DNA of 64,000 nucleotides from Ferrovibrio sp046297895 (GCF_046297895.1 NZ_JBKBHC010000012.1:10417-74416), one strand, 5' to 3'; counted from the first letter of the stretch, positions 19,046 through 28,693 are shown. Notes: generated by a model from the letters alone, not told the origin. Made by a program: numbers and translations.

Positions 19046-20029
19046 ATGGCCGTTCTGCTCACCGGTGCCGCCGGCTTCATCGGCTTTCATGTTGCACAAG
19101 CGTTGCTGGCGCGGGGCGACGAGGTGATCGGACTCGACAATCTGAACGATTATTACGATCCGGCGCTCAAGCGCGCACGACTTGAACAAATACAGGGCCA
19201 CAAGGGGTTCAGATTTTTCCAGGTCGATATCGCAGACGTTGATGCAGTGCAGCAGGCAATGGCCGGCGCCGACATCCGCCGCGTCGTGCATTTGGCTGCC
19301 CAGGCCGGCGTGCGCTACTCGCTGGTGAACCCGTATGCCTATATTCGCGCCAATCTGCTGGGCCATACGGTGATGCTGGAACTCTGCCGGCATCTGCCGA
19401 AATGCGAGCATATGGTCTATGCCTCGTCTTCCTCGGTTTATGGCGGCAATACCAAGCTGCCCTTCGCGGTCGAGGACCGGGTCGATTCGCCGGTCTCGCT
19501 GTATGCCGCCACCAAGAAGGCCGACGAGCTGATCAGCCATGCCTACACCCATCTGTTCGGCTTCCCGCAGACCGGCCTGCGCTTCTTCACCGTCTATGGG
19601 CCCTGGGGCCGGCCCGACATGGCGATGTACATCTTCACCAAGGCGATTTTCGAAGGCCGGCCGATCCAGGTGTTCAACCACGGCGACATGCAGCGCGACT
19701 TCACTTATATCGACGATATCGTCGATGGCGTCGTGAAGACGCTGGACCATCCGCCGCCGCCCAATGAACACGGCCGGCCCTATCGCATCTACAATATCGG
19801 CAACAACAACCCCGAACCGCTGCTGCGCATGATCGAGCTGATCGAACAGGCGGTTGGCCGCAAGGCGGAAAAGCAGTTCCTGCCGATGCAGGATGGCGAC
19901 GTGAAAGCCACCTATGCCGATATTTCCGCCATTCAGCGCGATACCGGATTCAAGCCGACCACACCGATCGATGTGGGCATCCCGCGCTTTGTCGATTGGT
20001 ATCGCCGCTATCACAATCTGGTGGGATGA
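19046..20029 (+). CDS. NAD-dependent sugar epimerase (UDP-glucuronate 4-epimerase type)
   Basis: A 327-residue short-chain dehydrogenase/reductase of the extended type. The NAD motif is TGAAGFIGFHVAQAL at residues 6-20, the active-site pair YAATKK lies near residue 152, and SSSSVYGG marks the catalytic Ser/Thr region. GRPIQVFNHGDMQRDFTYID is typical of the UDP-glucuronate epimerase group that feeds surface polysaccharide synthesis. No glycosyltransferase cluster is nearby. It is followed 10 bases later by a thioesterase pair, perhaps only by chance. Confidence 0.88.
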   Translation: MAVLLTGAAGFIGFHVAQALLARGDEVIGLDNLNDYYDPALKRARLEQIQGHKGFRFFQVDIADVDAVQQAMAGADIRRVVHLAAQAGVRYSLVNPYAYIRANLLGHTVMLELCRHLPKCEHMVYASSSSVYGGNTKLPFAVEDRVDSPVSLYAATKKADELISHAYTHLFGFPQTGLRFFTVYGPWGRPDMAMYIFTKAIFEGRPIQVFNHGDMQRDFTYIDDIVDGVVKTLDHPPPPNEHGRPYRIYNIGNNNPEPLLRMIELIEQAVGRKAEKQFLPMQDGDVKATYADISAIQRDTGFKPTTPIDVGIPRFVDWYRRYHNLVG

Positions 20030-20038
20030 TATCGACGC

Positions 20039-20554
20039 ATGAGCGAACAGCCAGATATCCCTGCGCCGCAGATCGACCCGGAAGGCGTCGATCCCAAGGT
20101 CGTCGAAGCGATGATCAACGCCGGCATCCCGCATTGCGCGGCTTTGGGCGTGAAGGTGATCGCCGTCTCGCGCAAGGCCGTCACGCTCGCTCTGCCATAT
20201 AATCCCGACCTGGTGGGCGATCCGGTGCATGGCGTTTTGCACGGTGGCGTCGTCACATCGCTGGTCGATACCGTCTGCGGCATGGCGGTTTTCACCGCTC
20301 TGGCCAAGCTGCAGGCGATCGCCACACTGGATCTGCGTATCGACTATCTCAAGCCGGCGGTGGCGCAGAAGGAACTCCATGCCACCGCGGAATGCTACAA
20401 GCTGACCCGCTCGATCGCCTTCGTGCGGGCCCGCGCTTATCATCCGGAAGCGCCGGATGACCTGGTGGCTAGCTGCGTGGCCGCCTTCATGATCGGCTCG
20501 TCTGACAAGCCGCCCCTTCCCAAGGGCACCAAGGTGCCGGGAGGAGTGGCATGA
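20039..20554 (+). CDS. PaaI-type hotdog thioesterase (first of a pair)
   Basis: A 171-residue hotdog-fold acyl-CoA thioesterase of the PaaI group. The signature HGGVVTSLVDTVCGMAVFTA carries the catalytic-region residues, followed by ATLDLRIDYLKPA. It overlaps the next thioesterase gene by four bases (ATGA), so the two products may form a hetero-oligomer. Substrate unknown. Confidence 0.88.
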   Translation: MSEQPDIPAPQIDPEGVDPKVVEAMINAGIPHCAALGVKVIAVSRKAVTLALPYNPDLVGDPVHGVLHGGVVTSLVDTVCGMAVFTALAKLQAIATLDLRIDYLKPAVAQKELHATAECYKLTRSIAFVRARAYHPEAPDDLVASCVAAFMIGSSDKPPLPKGTKVPGGVA

Positions 20555-20991
20555 GCCTCGACCTGGAAGCGCTGATCCGCGCGGCCCGCGAACATCGCGA
20601 CATCTCAGCCTTCCTGAAGGCGATCCCGTATTTCCGGTTCCTCGGCCTCACCGTGCGCGAGGATTCCGAGGGCAATCCGCTCTGCATCCTGCCGGCCGAT
20701 CCCAAGCTGATCGGCAATGCGCGGCTGCCGGCCCTGCATGGCGGCGTGGTTGGGGCGCTGCTGGAATCGGCGGCCATCGTTCAGTTGATCTGGGCCGCCG
20801 AGACCGATGCGATCCCCAAGATCATCGACCTGCAGGTGGATTACCTGCGTTCGGCCCGTCCGGTGGAAACCTTCGCCCGCGCCATCATCACCAAGCACGG
20901 CCGCCGTATCGCCAATGTGCGCGCCGAGGCCTGGCAGGAGGATCCGGCCAAGCCGGTAGCCGCCGCCCACGCGCATTTCCTGCTGGGCTAA
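20551..20991 (+). CDS. PaaI-type hotdog thioesterase (second of a pair)
   Basis: A 146-residue hotdog-fold protein similar in plan to its upstream neighbour: LHGGVVGALLESAAIVQLIW followed by IIDLQVDYLRSA. Start codon overlaps the stop of the first thioesterase; GGAGG lies just before. Paired, coupled thioesterases of this kind suggest a complex or split specificity. Confidence 0.87.
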   Translation: MSLDLEALIRAAREHRDISAFLKAIPYFRFLGLTVREDSEGNPLCILPADPKLIGNARLPALHGGVVGALLESAAIVQLIWAAETDAIPKIIDLQVDYLRSARPVETFARAIITKHGRRIANVRAEAWQEDPAKPVAAAHAHFLLG

Positions 20992-21070
20992 ACGCGCCTT
21001 TGCATGGGCTGGTCAAACCGGCCGGCCCTTCCCATATATTGTAGCGATTACAAGAAACGAGGATTCCCGT

Positions 21071-22867
21071 ATGGCTTCCCCCGCCGCCGCTTCTCCCGCC
21101 AACGACCTTGGCGCCCTGCCGACCTGGGACCTGGGCGACCTCTATCCCGGACTTGAATCCGCCGAACTCAAGCGCGACCTGGCTGTCGTGGCCGAACGCG
21201 CAGCGAAGCTGGAACGGCACGGCAAGGGCAGGATCGCCGGCCTGTCGGGCGACGACCTTGCCGCCGTGATAGCGGAATACGAGGCTCTGCAGGACCTGAT
21301 CGGTCGCATGTATTCCTACGCCTCGCTGGCCTATGCCGGCGACATGGCCGATGCCAAGATCGCCGGCTTTTACCAGGACATGCAGGAGAAGCTGAACGAC
21401 GTCACCACCAAGCTGCTGTTCCTCACCCTGGAACTGAACCGGCTGGACGAGGCGGCGCTGGAGCAGAAATACGCCCAGTCGGCCAGGCTTGCGCATTACC
21501 GGCCCTGGCTGCGCGATCTGCGGCTGTTCCGCGACCATCAGCTCGATGACGAGCTGGAACGCCTGCTGCATGAAAAGGCGGTGGCCGGCCGCGCCGCCTG
21601 GAACCGCCTGTTCGACGAGACCATGGCCGGCCTGCGGTTTCCCTGGGGGCGCGAGCAGCTCACCGCCGAGCAGGTGCTGCACAAGCTTTCCGACAAGGAT
21701 GCCGTCACGCGCCGGAAGGCCGCCAAGGCGCTGGCCAAGGTGTTCAGGCAGAATATCCGCCTGTTCGCGCTGATCACCAACACGCTGGCCAAGGACAAGG
21801 AAGTCGAGGATCGCTGGCGCAAATATCCCACGCCCGAGGCCTATCGCCATCTCTCCAACTGCGTCGAGCCCGAGGTTGTGAATGCGCTGACCGACGCGGT
21901 CACCGCCGCCTATCCGAAACTCTCGCACCGCTACTACAAGCTGAAGGCGCGGTGGATGGGCGTGAAGAAGCTGCCCTGGTGGGACCGCAATGCGCCCTTG
22001 CCCGAGGATCACGACCGCACCATCGGCTGGGACGAGGCGCGCGACATCGTGCTGAAGGCCTATGGCCGCTTCTCGCCGCAGCTCGCCGATCTGGGCCGGA
22101 AGTTCTTCGACAACGCCTGGATCGACGCGCCGGCGCGGCCGGGCAAGGCCTCGGGCGCTTTCGCCCATCCCACGGTGCCGAGCGCGCATCCTTATCTTCT
22201 GCTGAACTATCAGGGCCGCACGCGCGACGTGATGACGCTGGCGCATGAACTGGGCCATGGCGTGCACCAGCTTCTGGCGGCCGAGCAGGGGCCGCTGATG
22301 GCCGACACGCCGCTGACGCTGGCCGAGACCGCCTCGGTCTTCGGCGAGCAGCTTACCTTCCGCGCCCTGCTCGATGCCGCCGGCCCTGAGCGCCGCAAGA
22401 TCATGCTGGCCTCCAAGGTGGAGGACATGCTGAACACCGTGGTGCGCCAGATCGCGTTCTTCAAGTTCGAGCGTCAGGTGCATGCCGCGCGCCGCGAGGG
22501 CGAGCTGACGCCCGACCGGCTGGGCGAGATCTGGATGGGCGTGCAGAAGGAAAGCCTGGGCCCGGCGCTGAAATTCGATGCCGATTACAGCACGTTTTGG
22601 TGCTACATCCCGCATTTCATCCATTCGCCCTTCTATGTCTATGCCTATGCCTTCGGCGACTGCCTGGTGAATGCGCTCTATGCGCGCTACCAGGATGCCG
22701 AAGCCGGCTTCCAGGAAAAATACTTCGCCATGCTCAAGGCCGGCGGCACGCTGCGGCACAAGGAACTGCTGGCGCCGTTCGGGCTGGATGCCGCCGATCC
22801 CGCCTTCTGGTCGAAGGGCTTGAGCGTGATCGAGGGCTTCATCGACGAACTCGAGAAACTGGGCTGA
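21071..22867 (+). CDS. pepF: Oligoendopeptidase F (M3 metallopeptidase)
   Basis: A 598-residue zinc metallopeptidase of family M3 that cleaves short peptides in the cytoplasm. The zinc site is TLAHELGHGVHQLL near residue 390-403, with the downstream glutamate in LAETASVFGEQ. The N-terminal helical domain (LPTWDLGDLYPGLESAEL) is typical of the pepF/M3 group. It is followed eight bases later by an ABC1-kinase gene, likely in one transcript. AACGAGGA precedes the ATG. Confidence 0.94.
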   Translation: MASPAAASPANDLGALPTWDLGDLYPGLESAELKRDLAVVAERAAKLERHGKGRIAGLSGDDLAAVIAEYEALQDLIGRMYSYASLAYAGDMADAKIAGFYQDMQEKLNDVTTKLLFLTLELNRLDEAALEQKYAQSARLAHYRPWLRDLRLFRDHQLDDELERLLHEKAVAGRAAWNRLFDETMAGLRFPWGREQLTAEQVLHKLSDKDAVTRRKAAKALAKVFRQNIRLFALITNTLAKDKEVEDRWRKYPTPEAYRHLSNCVEPEVVNALTDAVTAAYPKLSHRYYKLKARWMGVKKLPWWDRNAPLPEDHDRTIGWDEARDIVLKAYGRFSPQLADLGRKFFDNAWIDAPARPGKASGAFAHPTVPSAHPYLLLNYQGRTRDVMTLAHELGHGVHQLLAAEQGPLMADTPLTLAETASVFGEQLTFRALLDAAGPERRKIMLASKVEDMLNTVVRQIAFFKFERQVHAARREGELTPDRLGEIWMGVQKESLGPALKFDADYSTFWCYIPHFIHSPFYVYAYAFGDCLVNALYARYQDAEAGFQEKYFAMLKAGGTLRHKELLAPFGLDAADPAFWSKGLSVIEGFIDELEKLG

Positions 22868-22874
22868 GGCCGCC

Positions 22875-24221
22875 ATGGCCGAGGAAGACAGCACGCTCGG
22901 CCGCGTCCGCCGCTACGCGAAGGTAGGCGCCTCGGTCGGCGGCCTGGCGGCAAAGCTGGGTGCCGAGCGCGTGCTGGGCGTGAAGCTCGACCGCGGCAAG
23001 CATGCCGCCGAGCTGCGCGCGGCCCTGGGCGGACTGAAAGGCCCGCTGATGAAGGTGGCGCAAATCATGTCCACCATCCCCGACGCGCTGCCCAAGGAAT
23101 ACGTGCAGGAGCTGACCCAGCTGCAGGCCAATGCGCCGGCCATGGGGCCGGCCTTCGTGAAACGCCGCATGGTGGCCGAACTTGGGCCGCAATGGCAGGC
23201 GAAATACAAAAGCTTCGACCTCGCCGCCGCCGCGGCCGCCAGCCTGGGCCAGGTGCATCGCGCGACGGCGATGGATGGCCGTGCGCTTGCCGTGAAGCTG
23301 CAATATCCCGACATGGCCTCGGCCGTGGAGGCCGACCTGCGCCAGCTCAAGCTGATCTTCGCCATCTATCGCCGTATGGATGCCGCCATTGACACCACGC
23401 ACATCCATGCCGAGATCGCCGCCCGCCTGCGCGAGGAGCTGGATTACGAGCGCGAGGCCCTGCATATGCGGCTTTATGCCGGGATGCTGAAGGGCGAGGC
23501 GCATGTGCATGTGCCGGAGGTGCTGCCCGAACTGAGTACCGGGCGGCTGCTCTCCATGACCTGGCTGGATGGCCGCCGGCTGCTCGATTACGCCGATGCG
23601 GCGCAGGAAACCCGCAACACGATTGCGATGAACCTGTTCCGCGCCTGGTATGTGCCGTTCTATCAGTGCGGCGTGATCCATGGCGATCCGCATCTGGGCA
23701 ATTACACGGTGCGCGACGATCTCGGCATCAACCTGCTGGATTTCGGCTGCGTGCGCATCTTCCCCTCGCGCTTCGTCGGCGGCGTGATCGACCTCTACCG
23801 CGCCATATCCGGCAACGACCGCGCGCTCGCCGTGCATGCCTACGAGACCTGGGGCTTCACCGGCCTGTCCAACGAGGTGATCGACACGCTCAACCTGTGG
23901 GCCGAGTTCGTCTATGCGCCGCTGCTGGAGGATCGCCCGCGCCGCATCCAGGAAATGGAATCCTCCGGCCTCTACGGCCGCGAGGTGGCCGAGCAGGTGC
24001 ATCGCAAGCTGAAGGAGCTGGGCGGCGTCACGCCGCCGCGCGAATTCGTCTTCATGGATCGCGCCGCCATCGGTCTGGGCGGCGTGTTCCTGCATCTGAA
24101 GGCAGAGATCAACTGGCACCGCCTGTTCCACGACCTGATCGCCGGGTTCGATGTGAAAACCCTGGAAAAGCGCCAGAAAGCCGCCCTCACAAGCGCGGGA
24201 TTGCCTGCAGAAATCGCTTGA
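22875..24221 (+). CDS. ABC1/AarF/UbiB family atypical kinase
   Basis: A 448-residue atypical kinase of the UbiB/COQ8 group. Visible motifs are the Lys-containing KVAQIMST helix (KxGQ-like, with Ala for Gly), the Ala-rich loop AAAAASLGQVHRA, the lysine AVKLQYP, HGDPHLGN with the catalytic Asp, and DFGCVR for metal binding. COQ8-type members support quinone synthesis, but this branch is not next to ubi genes, so the role is open. Confidence 0.9.
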   Translation: MAEEDSTLGRVRRYAKVGASVGGLAAKLGAERVLGVKLDRGKHAAELRAALGGLKGPLMKVAQIMSTIPDALPKEYVQELTQLQANAPAMGPAFVKRRMVAELGPQWQAKYKSFDLAAAAAASLGQVHRATAMDGRALAVKLQYPDMASAVEADLRQLKLIFAIYRRMDAAIDTTHIHAEIAARLREELDYEREALHMRLYAGMLKGEAHVHVPEVLPELSTGRLLSMTWLDGRRLLDYADAAQETRNTIAMNLFRAWYVPFYQCGVIHGDPHLGNYTVRDDLGINLLDFGCVRIFPSRFVGGVIDLYRAISGNDRALAVHAYETWGFTGLSNEVIDTLNLWAEFVYAPLLEDRPRRIQEMESSGLYGREVAEQVHRKLKELGGVTPPREFVFMDRAAIGLGGVFLHLKAEINWHRLFHDLIAGFDVKTLEKRQKAALTSAGLPAEIA

Positions 24222-24301
24222 GGCGGGGCCGCTAAGGTCCGAGAATGCCGTTGTAATAATGTTGCGCGGCCCTGCGGGGCAGAGCGGAGCGGTCAAGGCG
24301 C

Positions 24302-25306
24302 ATGATCGGCGGTCTGTCGTCCTTTTCGCCGGGCTCGATATCCAGTTACGGGAGTGCCGGCAGTTTCAGCGTTGCCACGCCGCAAAGCCTGGCCAACGAC
24401 GGCAGCGCCGTGTGCCAGTCGCTGGAGTGCAGCGTGCACGGCGCCATGCTGAAGGCGCAGATGCAGGCGCAGTTCCCCGGCCTGAAGGTGCTGGGCGGCG
24501 GCGAGCCGCAGCAGCCCCAGAACCGCCGGCAATCCGAAACCCCGCGGCCGGTGCCGGGCAGCGGCGCGGCCGAGAGCGGCAACGTCATCAGCCTGCGGCC
24601 AGGCGGCGGCTCGGCGCTGGCCAGCGGCGCCACGCTGCTCACCGCGCAGGAGGCGGAAACCTCCGGTTCGGATGGTTCCGGCGGGCCGAAGGCGCCAGGC
24701 GAACTGACCGAGGAAGAGAAGCAGCAGGTCGCCAAGCTCAAGCAGATCGATGCCAAGGTGCGGGCCCATGAGCGCGCCCATGCCGCCGCCGGCGGGCAGT
24801 ATGCCGGCGCGCCGAGCTACAGCTACACGCGCGGGCCCGACGGCCAGATGTATGCCGTCTCGGGCGAGGTGGCCATCGACATCAGCCCCGAGAACGATCC
24901 CGAGGCGACACTGCAGAAGGCGGCGGCCGTGGCCGCCGCCGCGCTCGCGCCGGCCGATCCCTCGGGGCAGGACCGCGCCGTGGCCGCTGCCGCCCAGCAG
25001 CTTCGCCTGCAGGCCCTGGCCCAGATCCGCGAGGAGAAACGCCTGGAGCAGGAAGCGGCAGCCGAGGAGGGTCAGGCCGTGCCGGATCGGCTTCAGCCAC
25101 CCGGCCAGATCGAGGGCCAGAACGCGGGCCCGACGCCGGGCCCGACGCCGGGGCAGGCGACGGGGCAGGCGACGGATGCGTCGGCGGGCGATGCCGGCAC
25201 CGGCCGCGACGGGCCTGCCGCAAGGGCGGCGCAGGCTTATGCCCCGGCGGCCGACGCCGCCCGCGCCGGCCGCGAGATCGGCCGCCTGGTCGGGCTGGTC
25301 GCCTGA
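24302..25306 (+). CDS. SprA-related putative metalloprotease
   Basis: A 334-residue protein of the SprA-related (CJM1_0395) metalloprotease family. The central conserved part reads KVRAHERAHAAAGGQYAG, with HERAH as the HExxH zinc motif near residue 155, then YTRGPDGQMYAVSGEVAIDI. The flanks are low-complexity Gly/Pro/Gln. Near the C-terminus four 12-base units (about 25130-25177) encode a PGPTPGQATGQAT-like tract. It has no signal peptide that I can see. Confidence 0.75.
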   Translation: MIGGLSSFSPGSISSYGSAGSFSVATPQSLANDGSAVCQSLECSVHGAMLKAQMQAQFPGLKVLGGGEPQQPQNRRQSETPRPVPGSGAAESGNVISLRPGGGSALASGATLLTAQEAETSGSDGSGGPKAPGELTEEEKQQVAKLKQIDAKVRAHERAHAAAGGQYAGAPSYSYTRGPDGQMYAVSGEVAIDISPENDPEATLQKAAAVAAAALAPADPSGQDRAVAAAAQQLRLQALAQIREEKRLEQEAAAEEGQAVPDRLQPPGQIEGQNAGPTPGPTPGQATGQATDASAGDAGTGRDGPAARAAQAYAPAADAARAGREIGRLVGLVA

Positions 25307-25385
25307 CCCCGCGCTGGCCTGCCAGCCATAAAGTAACCAGTTGGATACAAATCGTCGGGACGGCGCCAGGCGGCCGGACGGGGGG

Positions 25386-25415
25386 TTGTGTCGGCTTCTG
25401 CGGCCAGCGTAATAT
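25386..25415 (+). promoter_or_regulatory. Probable promoter of the transhydrogenase operon
   Basis: TTGTGT (25386-25391) and TAATAT (25410-25415) with an 18-base spacer lie about 40 bases before the first small gene of the pnt operon. Confidence 0.4.
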
Positions 25416-25453
25416 CCCCGGCGATTCAATCCCTAAACCATGCAGAGGGCATC

Positions 25454-25594
25454 ATGGCGAGTGAACAGCATCAGATGGGCACCATGGATATCAGCCAGCA
25501 CAAGGCGGCCTGGGCCGGGTTCGTGAAGGCTTCGATCTGGGGCACCGTCGGTGTCGTCATTCTCCTCATCCTGATGGCGCTCTTCCTGCTCTGA
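25454..25594 (+). CDS. aa3-type cytochrome oxidase subunit IV-like small membrane protein
   Basis: A 46-residue protein with a short hydrophilic N-terminus (MDISQHKAAWAGFVK) and one C-terminal membrane helix (residues about 28-46). This is the pattern of the bacterial aa3-type cytochrome c oxidase subunit IV family, commonly found upstream of pntA in alphaproteobacteria. Start at the ATG at 25454 with GAGGG before it. Whether it serves the oxidase or the transhydrogenase is not known; no oxidase genes are in the window. Confidence 0.8.
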   Translation: MASEQHQMGTMDISQHKAAWAGFVKASIWGTVGVVILLILMALFLL

Positions 25595-25672
25595 GCCGGC
25601 CCGGCGGCGCCTGAATACGGGTGCCGCCGCCACATCCAAGCCGTCAGTTGTTGAGTAAGGGGGAGCTCAGCC

Positions 25673-26824
25673 ATGAAAATCGCCATTCCGAAAGAGCGCC
25701 GGCCCGGCGAAAAGCGCGTCGCCGCCTCGCCGGAAACCGTGAAGAAATTCGTGGGCCTGGGCTGTTCGGTCGTGATCGAGAGCGGTGCCGGCCTGGCCGC
25801 CGATATCCTCGACGAGCACTACACCGCCATGGGCGCGCAGATCGCACCCGATGCGAAGGCCGCCCTGGCCGATGCCGACATGGTGCTGAAGGTGCAGCGG
25901 CCGATGACGGCGGCCGAGGGCAACGACGAACTGGCGCTGCTGAAGAAGGGCGCCATTCTTGTTGCCGGCCTGCAGGCATTGCAGCAGCGCGAGCAGGCCA
26001 AGGCCTATGCCGCTGCCGGCGTCACCGCATTCGCCATGGAACTGATGCCGCGCATCACCCGCGCGCAGTCGATGGATATCCTCTCCTCGCAGTCCAACCT
26101 CGCCGGCTACAAGTCGGTGCTGGATGCTGCAGCGCATTTCGGCCGTGCCTTCCCGATGATGATGACCTCGGCCGGCACCATCGCGCCGGCGCGCGTCTTC
26201 GTCATGGGCGTGGGCGTTGCCGGCCTGCAGGCGATCGCCACCGCCAAGCGTCTCGGTGCCGTGGTCTCGGCGACCGACGTGCGCCCGGCCACCAAGGAAC
26301 AGGTGGAAAGCCTCGGCGGCAAGTTCGTCTGGGTCGATGACGAAGAGGCCCGCGCCTCGCAGACCGCCGGCGGCTACGCCAAGGAGATGTCGGCCGAATA
26401 CAAGGCCAAGCAGGCCGCCCTGATCGCCGAGACGGTGAAGAAGCAGGACATCATCATCACCACCGCGCTGATCCCCGGCCGTCCGGCCCCGGTGCTGGTG
26501 ACGGAAGAGATGGTGAAAAGCATGCGGCCCGGTTCGGTGATCGTCGATCTGGCGGTCGAGGCCGGCGGCAACTGCCCGCTCTCCAAGCCCGATCAGGTGG
26601 TGGAGGTGAACGGCGTGAAGCTGGTCGGCTACACCAACTATCCCAGCCGCGTGCCGGTCGATGCCTCCAACCTGTTTGCCAAGAACCTGTGGAACTTCCT
26701 GTCGCCGCACTGGGACAAGGACGGCAAGACCTTCAAGTTCAATTTCGAGGATGAGACGGTGTCCGGCACCTGTGTGGCGCGCGACGGCGCCGTGGTCCAT
26801 CCCATGCTGAAAGAGGGGGCCTGA
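25673..26824 (+). CDS. pntAA: NAD(P) transhydrogenase subunit alpha part 1 (PntAA)
   Basis: A 383-residue soluble domain I of proton-translocating transhydrogenase, which binds NAD(H). It opens MKIAIPKERRPGEKRVAASP, and the Rossmann motif GVGVAGLQAIATAKRLGA lies near residue 180. The mobile loop and C-terminal SNLFAKNLWNFLSPH are recognisable. It is split from the membrane part, as usual in alphaproteobacteria, and is followed by pntAB after three bases. The enzyme uses the proton gradient to make NADPH, which PhaB uses. Confidence 0.96.
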   Translation: MKIAIPKERRPGEKRVAASPETVKKFVGLGCSVVIESGAGLAADILDEHYTAMGAQIAPDAKAALADADMVLKVQRPMTAAEGNDELALLKKGAILVAGLQALQQREQAKAYAAAGVTAFAMELMPRITRAQSMDILSSQSNLAGYKSVLDAAAHFGRAFPMMMTSAGTIAPARVFVMGVGVAGLQAIATAKRLGAVVSATDVRPATKEQVESLGGKFVWVDDEEARASQTAGGYAKEMSAEYKAKQAALIAETVKKQDIIITTALIPGRPAPVLVTEEMVKSMRPGSVIVDLAVEAGGNCPLSKPDQVVEVNGVKLVGYTNYPSRVPVDASNLFAKNLWNFLSPHWDKDGKTFKFNFEDETVSGTCVARDGAVVHPMLKEGA

Positions 26825-26827
26825 GCC

Positions 26828-27127
26828 ATGGCCGAAGTCTATTCCTTCTTCTCGCTGCTCTCGATCTTCGTGCTGGCCTGCTTCGTCGGCTACTACGTGG
26901 TCTGGAGCGTGACGCCGGCCCTGCATACCCCGCTGATGAGCGTCACCAACGCCATTTCGTCGGTGATCATCGTCGGCGCGCTGATCGCTGCCGGCGCCTC
27001 GGCGGTGTTCGATGCCTCGAAGGTCTTCGGCCTGATCGCCATCGCGCTGGCCGCCGTCAACATCTTCGGCGGCTTCCTCGTCACCCAGCGCATGCTGGCG
27101 ATGTACAAGAAAAAAGAGAAGAAGTGA
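26828..27127 (+). CDS. pntAB: NAD(P) transhydrogenase subunit alpha part 2 (PntAB)
   Basis: A 99-residue membrane subunit with three or four helices. The conserved start of domain II is seen in CFVGYYVVWSVTPALHTPLM, followed by SVTNAISSVIIVGAL. It forms the proton channel with PntB. Tight spacing on both sides shows a single operon. Confidence 0.96.
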   Translation: MAEVYSFFSLLSIFVLACFVGYYVVWSVTPALHTPLMSVTNAISSVIIVGALIAAGASAVFDASKVFGLIAIALAAVNIFGGFLVTQRMLAMYKKKEKK

Positions 27128-27140
27128 GAGGGGCCGCGCC

Positions 27141-28538
27141 ATGCCGATCCAACTGACCGCGCTGCTCTATCTCGTCAGCTCCGTTCTGTTCATTCTCGCG
27201 CTGCGCGGCCTGTCGTCGCCCGAGACCAGCCGCCAGGGCAACATCTATGGCATGACCGGCATGGCGATTGCCGTGCTGACCACCATCGCCAATCTGGGCG
27301 ATCTGTCCGGCACCATCGTCTGGGTGCTGGTCGCGCTGGTCATCGGCGGCGGCGTGGGCACCGTGCTGGCCCGCCGCATCCAGATGACGGCGATGCCCCA
27401 GCTCGTTGCCGCCATGCACAGCCTCGTCGGCCTTGCCGCAGTGCTGGTGGCGGCCGCCGCCTTCTACAATCCCGCGCCCTACGGCATCCTCAATGCCGCC
27501 GGCCAGATCACCGTGGCCGCGCGCATCGAGATGAGCCTGGGCGTGGTGATCGGCATCATCACCTTCTCCGGCTCGCTGGTGGCCTTTGCCAAGCTGCAGG
27601 GCCTGGTCTCGGGCAGCCCGGTGGTGTTCAAGGGCCAGCATATGCTGAATGCCCTGATCGGCCTGGTGATCCTGGGGCTGGTGGCGGCCTTCTGCGTCAA
27701 TCCAAGCCGGGAACTGTTCTGGGCCGTTACGCTGCTGGCGCTGATCGTCGGTTTCACCATCATCATCCCGATCGGCGGCGCCGACATGCCGGTGGTGGTC
27801 TCGATGCTGAACAGCTATTCGGGCTGGGCGGCGGCCGGCATCGGCTTCACGCTGCAGAATCCGGCGCTGATCGTCACCGGCGCGCTGGTCGGCTCCTCGG
27901 GCGCGATCCTGTCCTACATCATGTGCAAGGGCATGAACCGCTCGCTGTTCAACGTCATCCTCGGCGGCTTCGGCGGCGATACTTCCGCTGCCGCCGGCGG
28001 CCAGAAGGTCGACCGCGCCTACAAGAAGGGCTCGGCCGACGATGCCGCCTTCATCATGAAGAATGCCGGCAAGGTGATCATCGTGCCGGGCTACGGCATG
28101 GCGGTGAGCCAGGCCCAGCATGCCCTGCGCGAGATGGGCGACAAGCTGAAGGAGGAGGGCGTGGAAGTGAAATACGCCATCCATCCGGTGGCCGGCCGCA
28201 TGCCGGGCCACATGAACGTGCTGCTGGCCGAGGCGAACGTGCCCTATGACGAGGTGTTCGAGCTGGAGGAGATCAACTCCGAATTCCAGACCGCCGACGT
28301 CGCCTTCGTGATCGGCGCCAACGACGTGACCAACCCGGCGGCGCGCGACGACCCGAAAAGCCCGATCTTCGGCATGCCGATTCTCGATGTCGACAAGGCC
28401 AAGACCGTGCTGTTCGTGAAGCGCTCGATGGCGTCGGGTTATGCCGGCATCGACAACGAGCTGTTCTACAAGGACAACACGATGATGTTACTCGCCGATG
28501 CCAAGAAGATGGTCGAGGACATCGTGAAGGGGCTCTAA
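27141..28538 (+). CDS. pntB: NAD(P) transhydrogenase subunit beta (PntB)
   Basis: A 465-residue subunit with an N-terminal membrane domain of about nine helices and a C-terminal NADP(H)-binding domain III. The latter has VIIVPGYGMAVSQAQHALRE, HPVAGRMPGHMNVLLAEA and VIGANDVTNPAARDDP. Last gene of the operon, followed by a strong intrinsic terminator. Confidence 0.97.
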   Translation: MPIQLTALLYLVSSVLFILALRGLSSPETSRQGNIYGMTGMAIAVLTTIANLGDLSGTIVWVLVALVIGGGVGTVLARRIQMTAMPQLVAAMHSLVGLAAVLVAAAAFYNPAPYGILNAAGQITVAARIEMSLGVVIGIITFSGSLVAFAKLQGLVSGSPVVFKGQHMLNALIGLVILGLVAAFCVNPSRELFWAVTLLALIVGFTIIIPIGGADMPVVVSMLNSYSGWAAAGIGFTLQNPALIVTGALVGSSGAILSYIMCKGMNRSLFNVILGGFGGDTSAAAGGQKVDRAYKKGSADDAAFIMKNAGKVIIVPGYGMAVSQAQHALREMGDKLKEEGVEVKYAIHPVAGRMPGHMNVLLAEANVPYDEVFELEEINSEFQTADVAFVIGANDVTNPAARDDPKSPIFGMPILDVDKAKTVLFVKRSMASGYAGIDNELFYKDNTMMLLADAKKMVEDIVKGL

Positions 28539-28580
28539 AGGCCCGCCGGTCCACGACGAAATTGTATTCACACAATCCCG

Positions 28581-28616
28581 CCGGCCCGGACCGTTCAGTC
28601 CGGGCCGGTTTTCTTT
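28581..28616 (+). terminator. Intrinsic terminator of the pnt operon
   Basis: Perfect 11-bp stem CCGGCCCGGAC (28581-28591) with GTCCGGGCCGG (28598-28608), six-base loop, then TTTTCTTT. Confidence 0.9.
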
Positions 28617-28693
28617 GGAATTGCTATAAAACATAATCCTTTGCGTACAAACGGAATGTGGTAAACAGGCGCCCGCTTTTTAGCCGTTTTCCC

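Noticed and set aside
20888..22894. 668-residue open frame opposite pepF
   Set aside because: Antisense to a clear M3 peptidase with its zinc motif; product has no recognisable domain.
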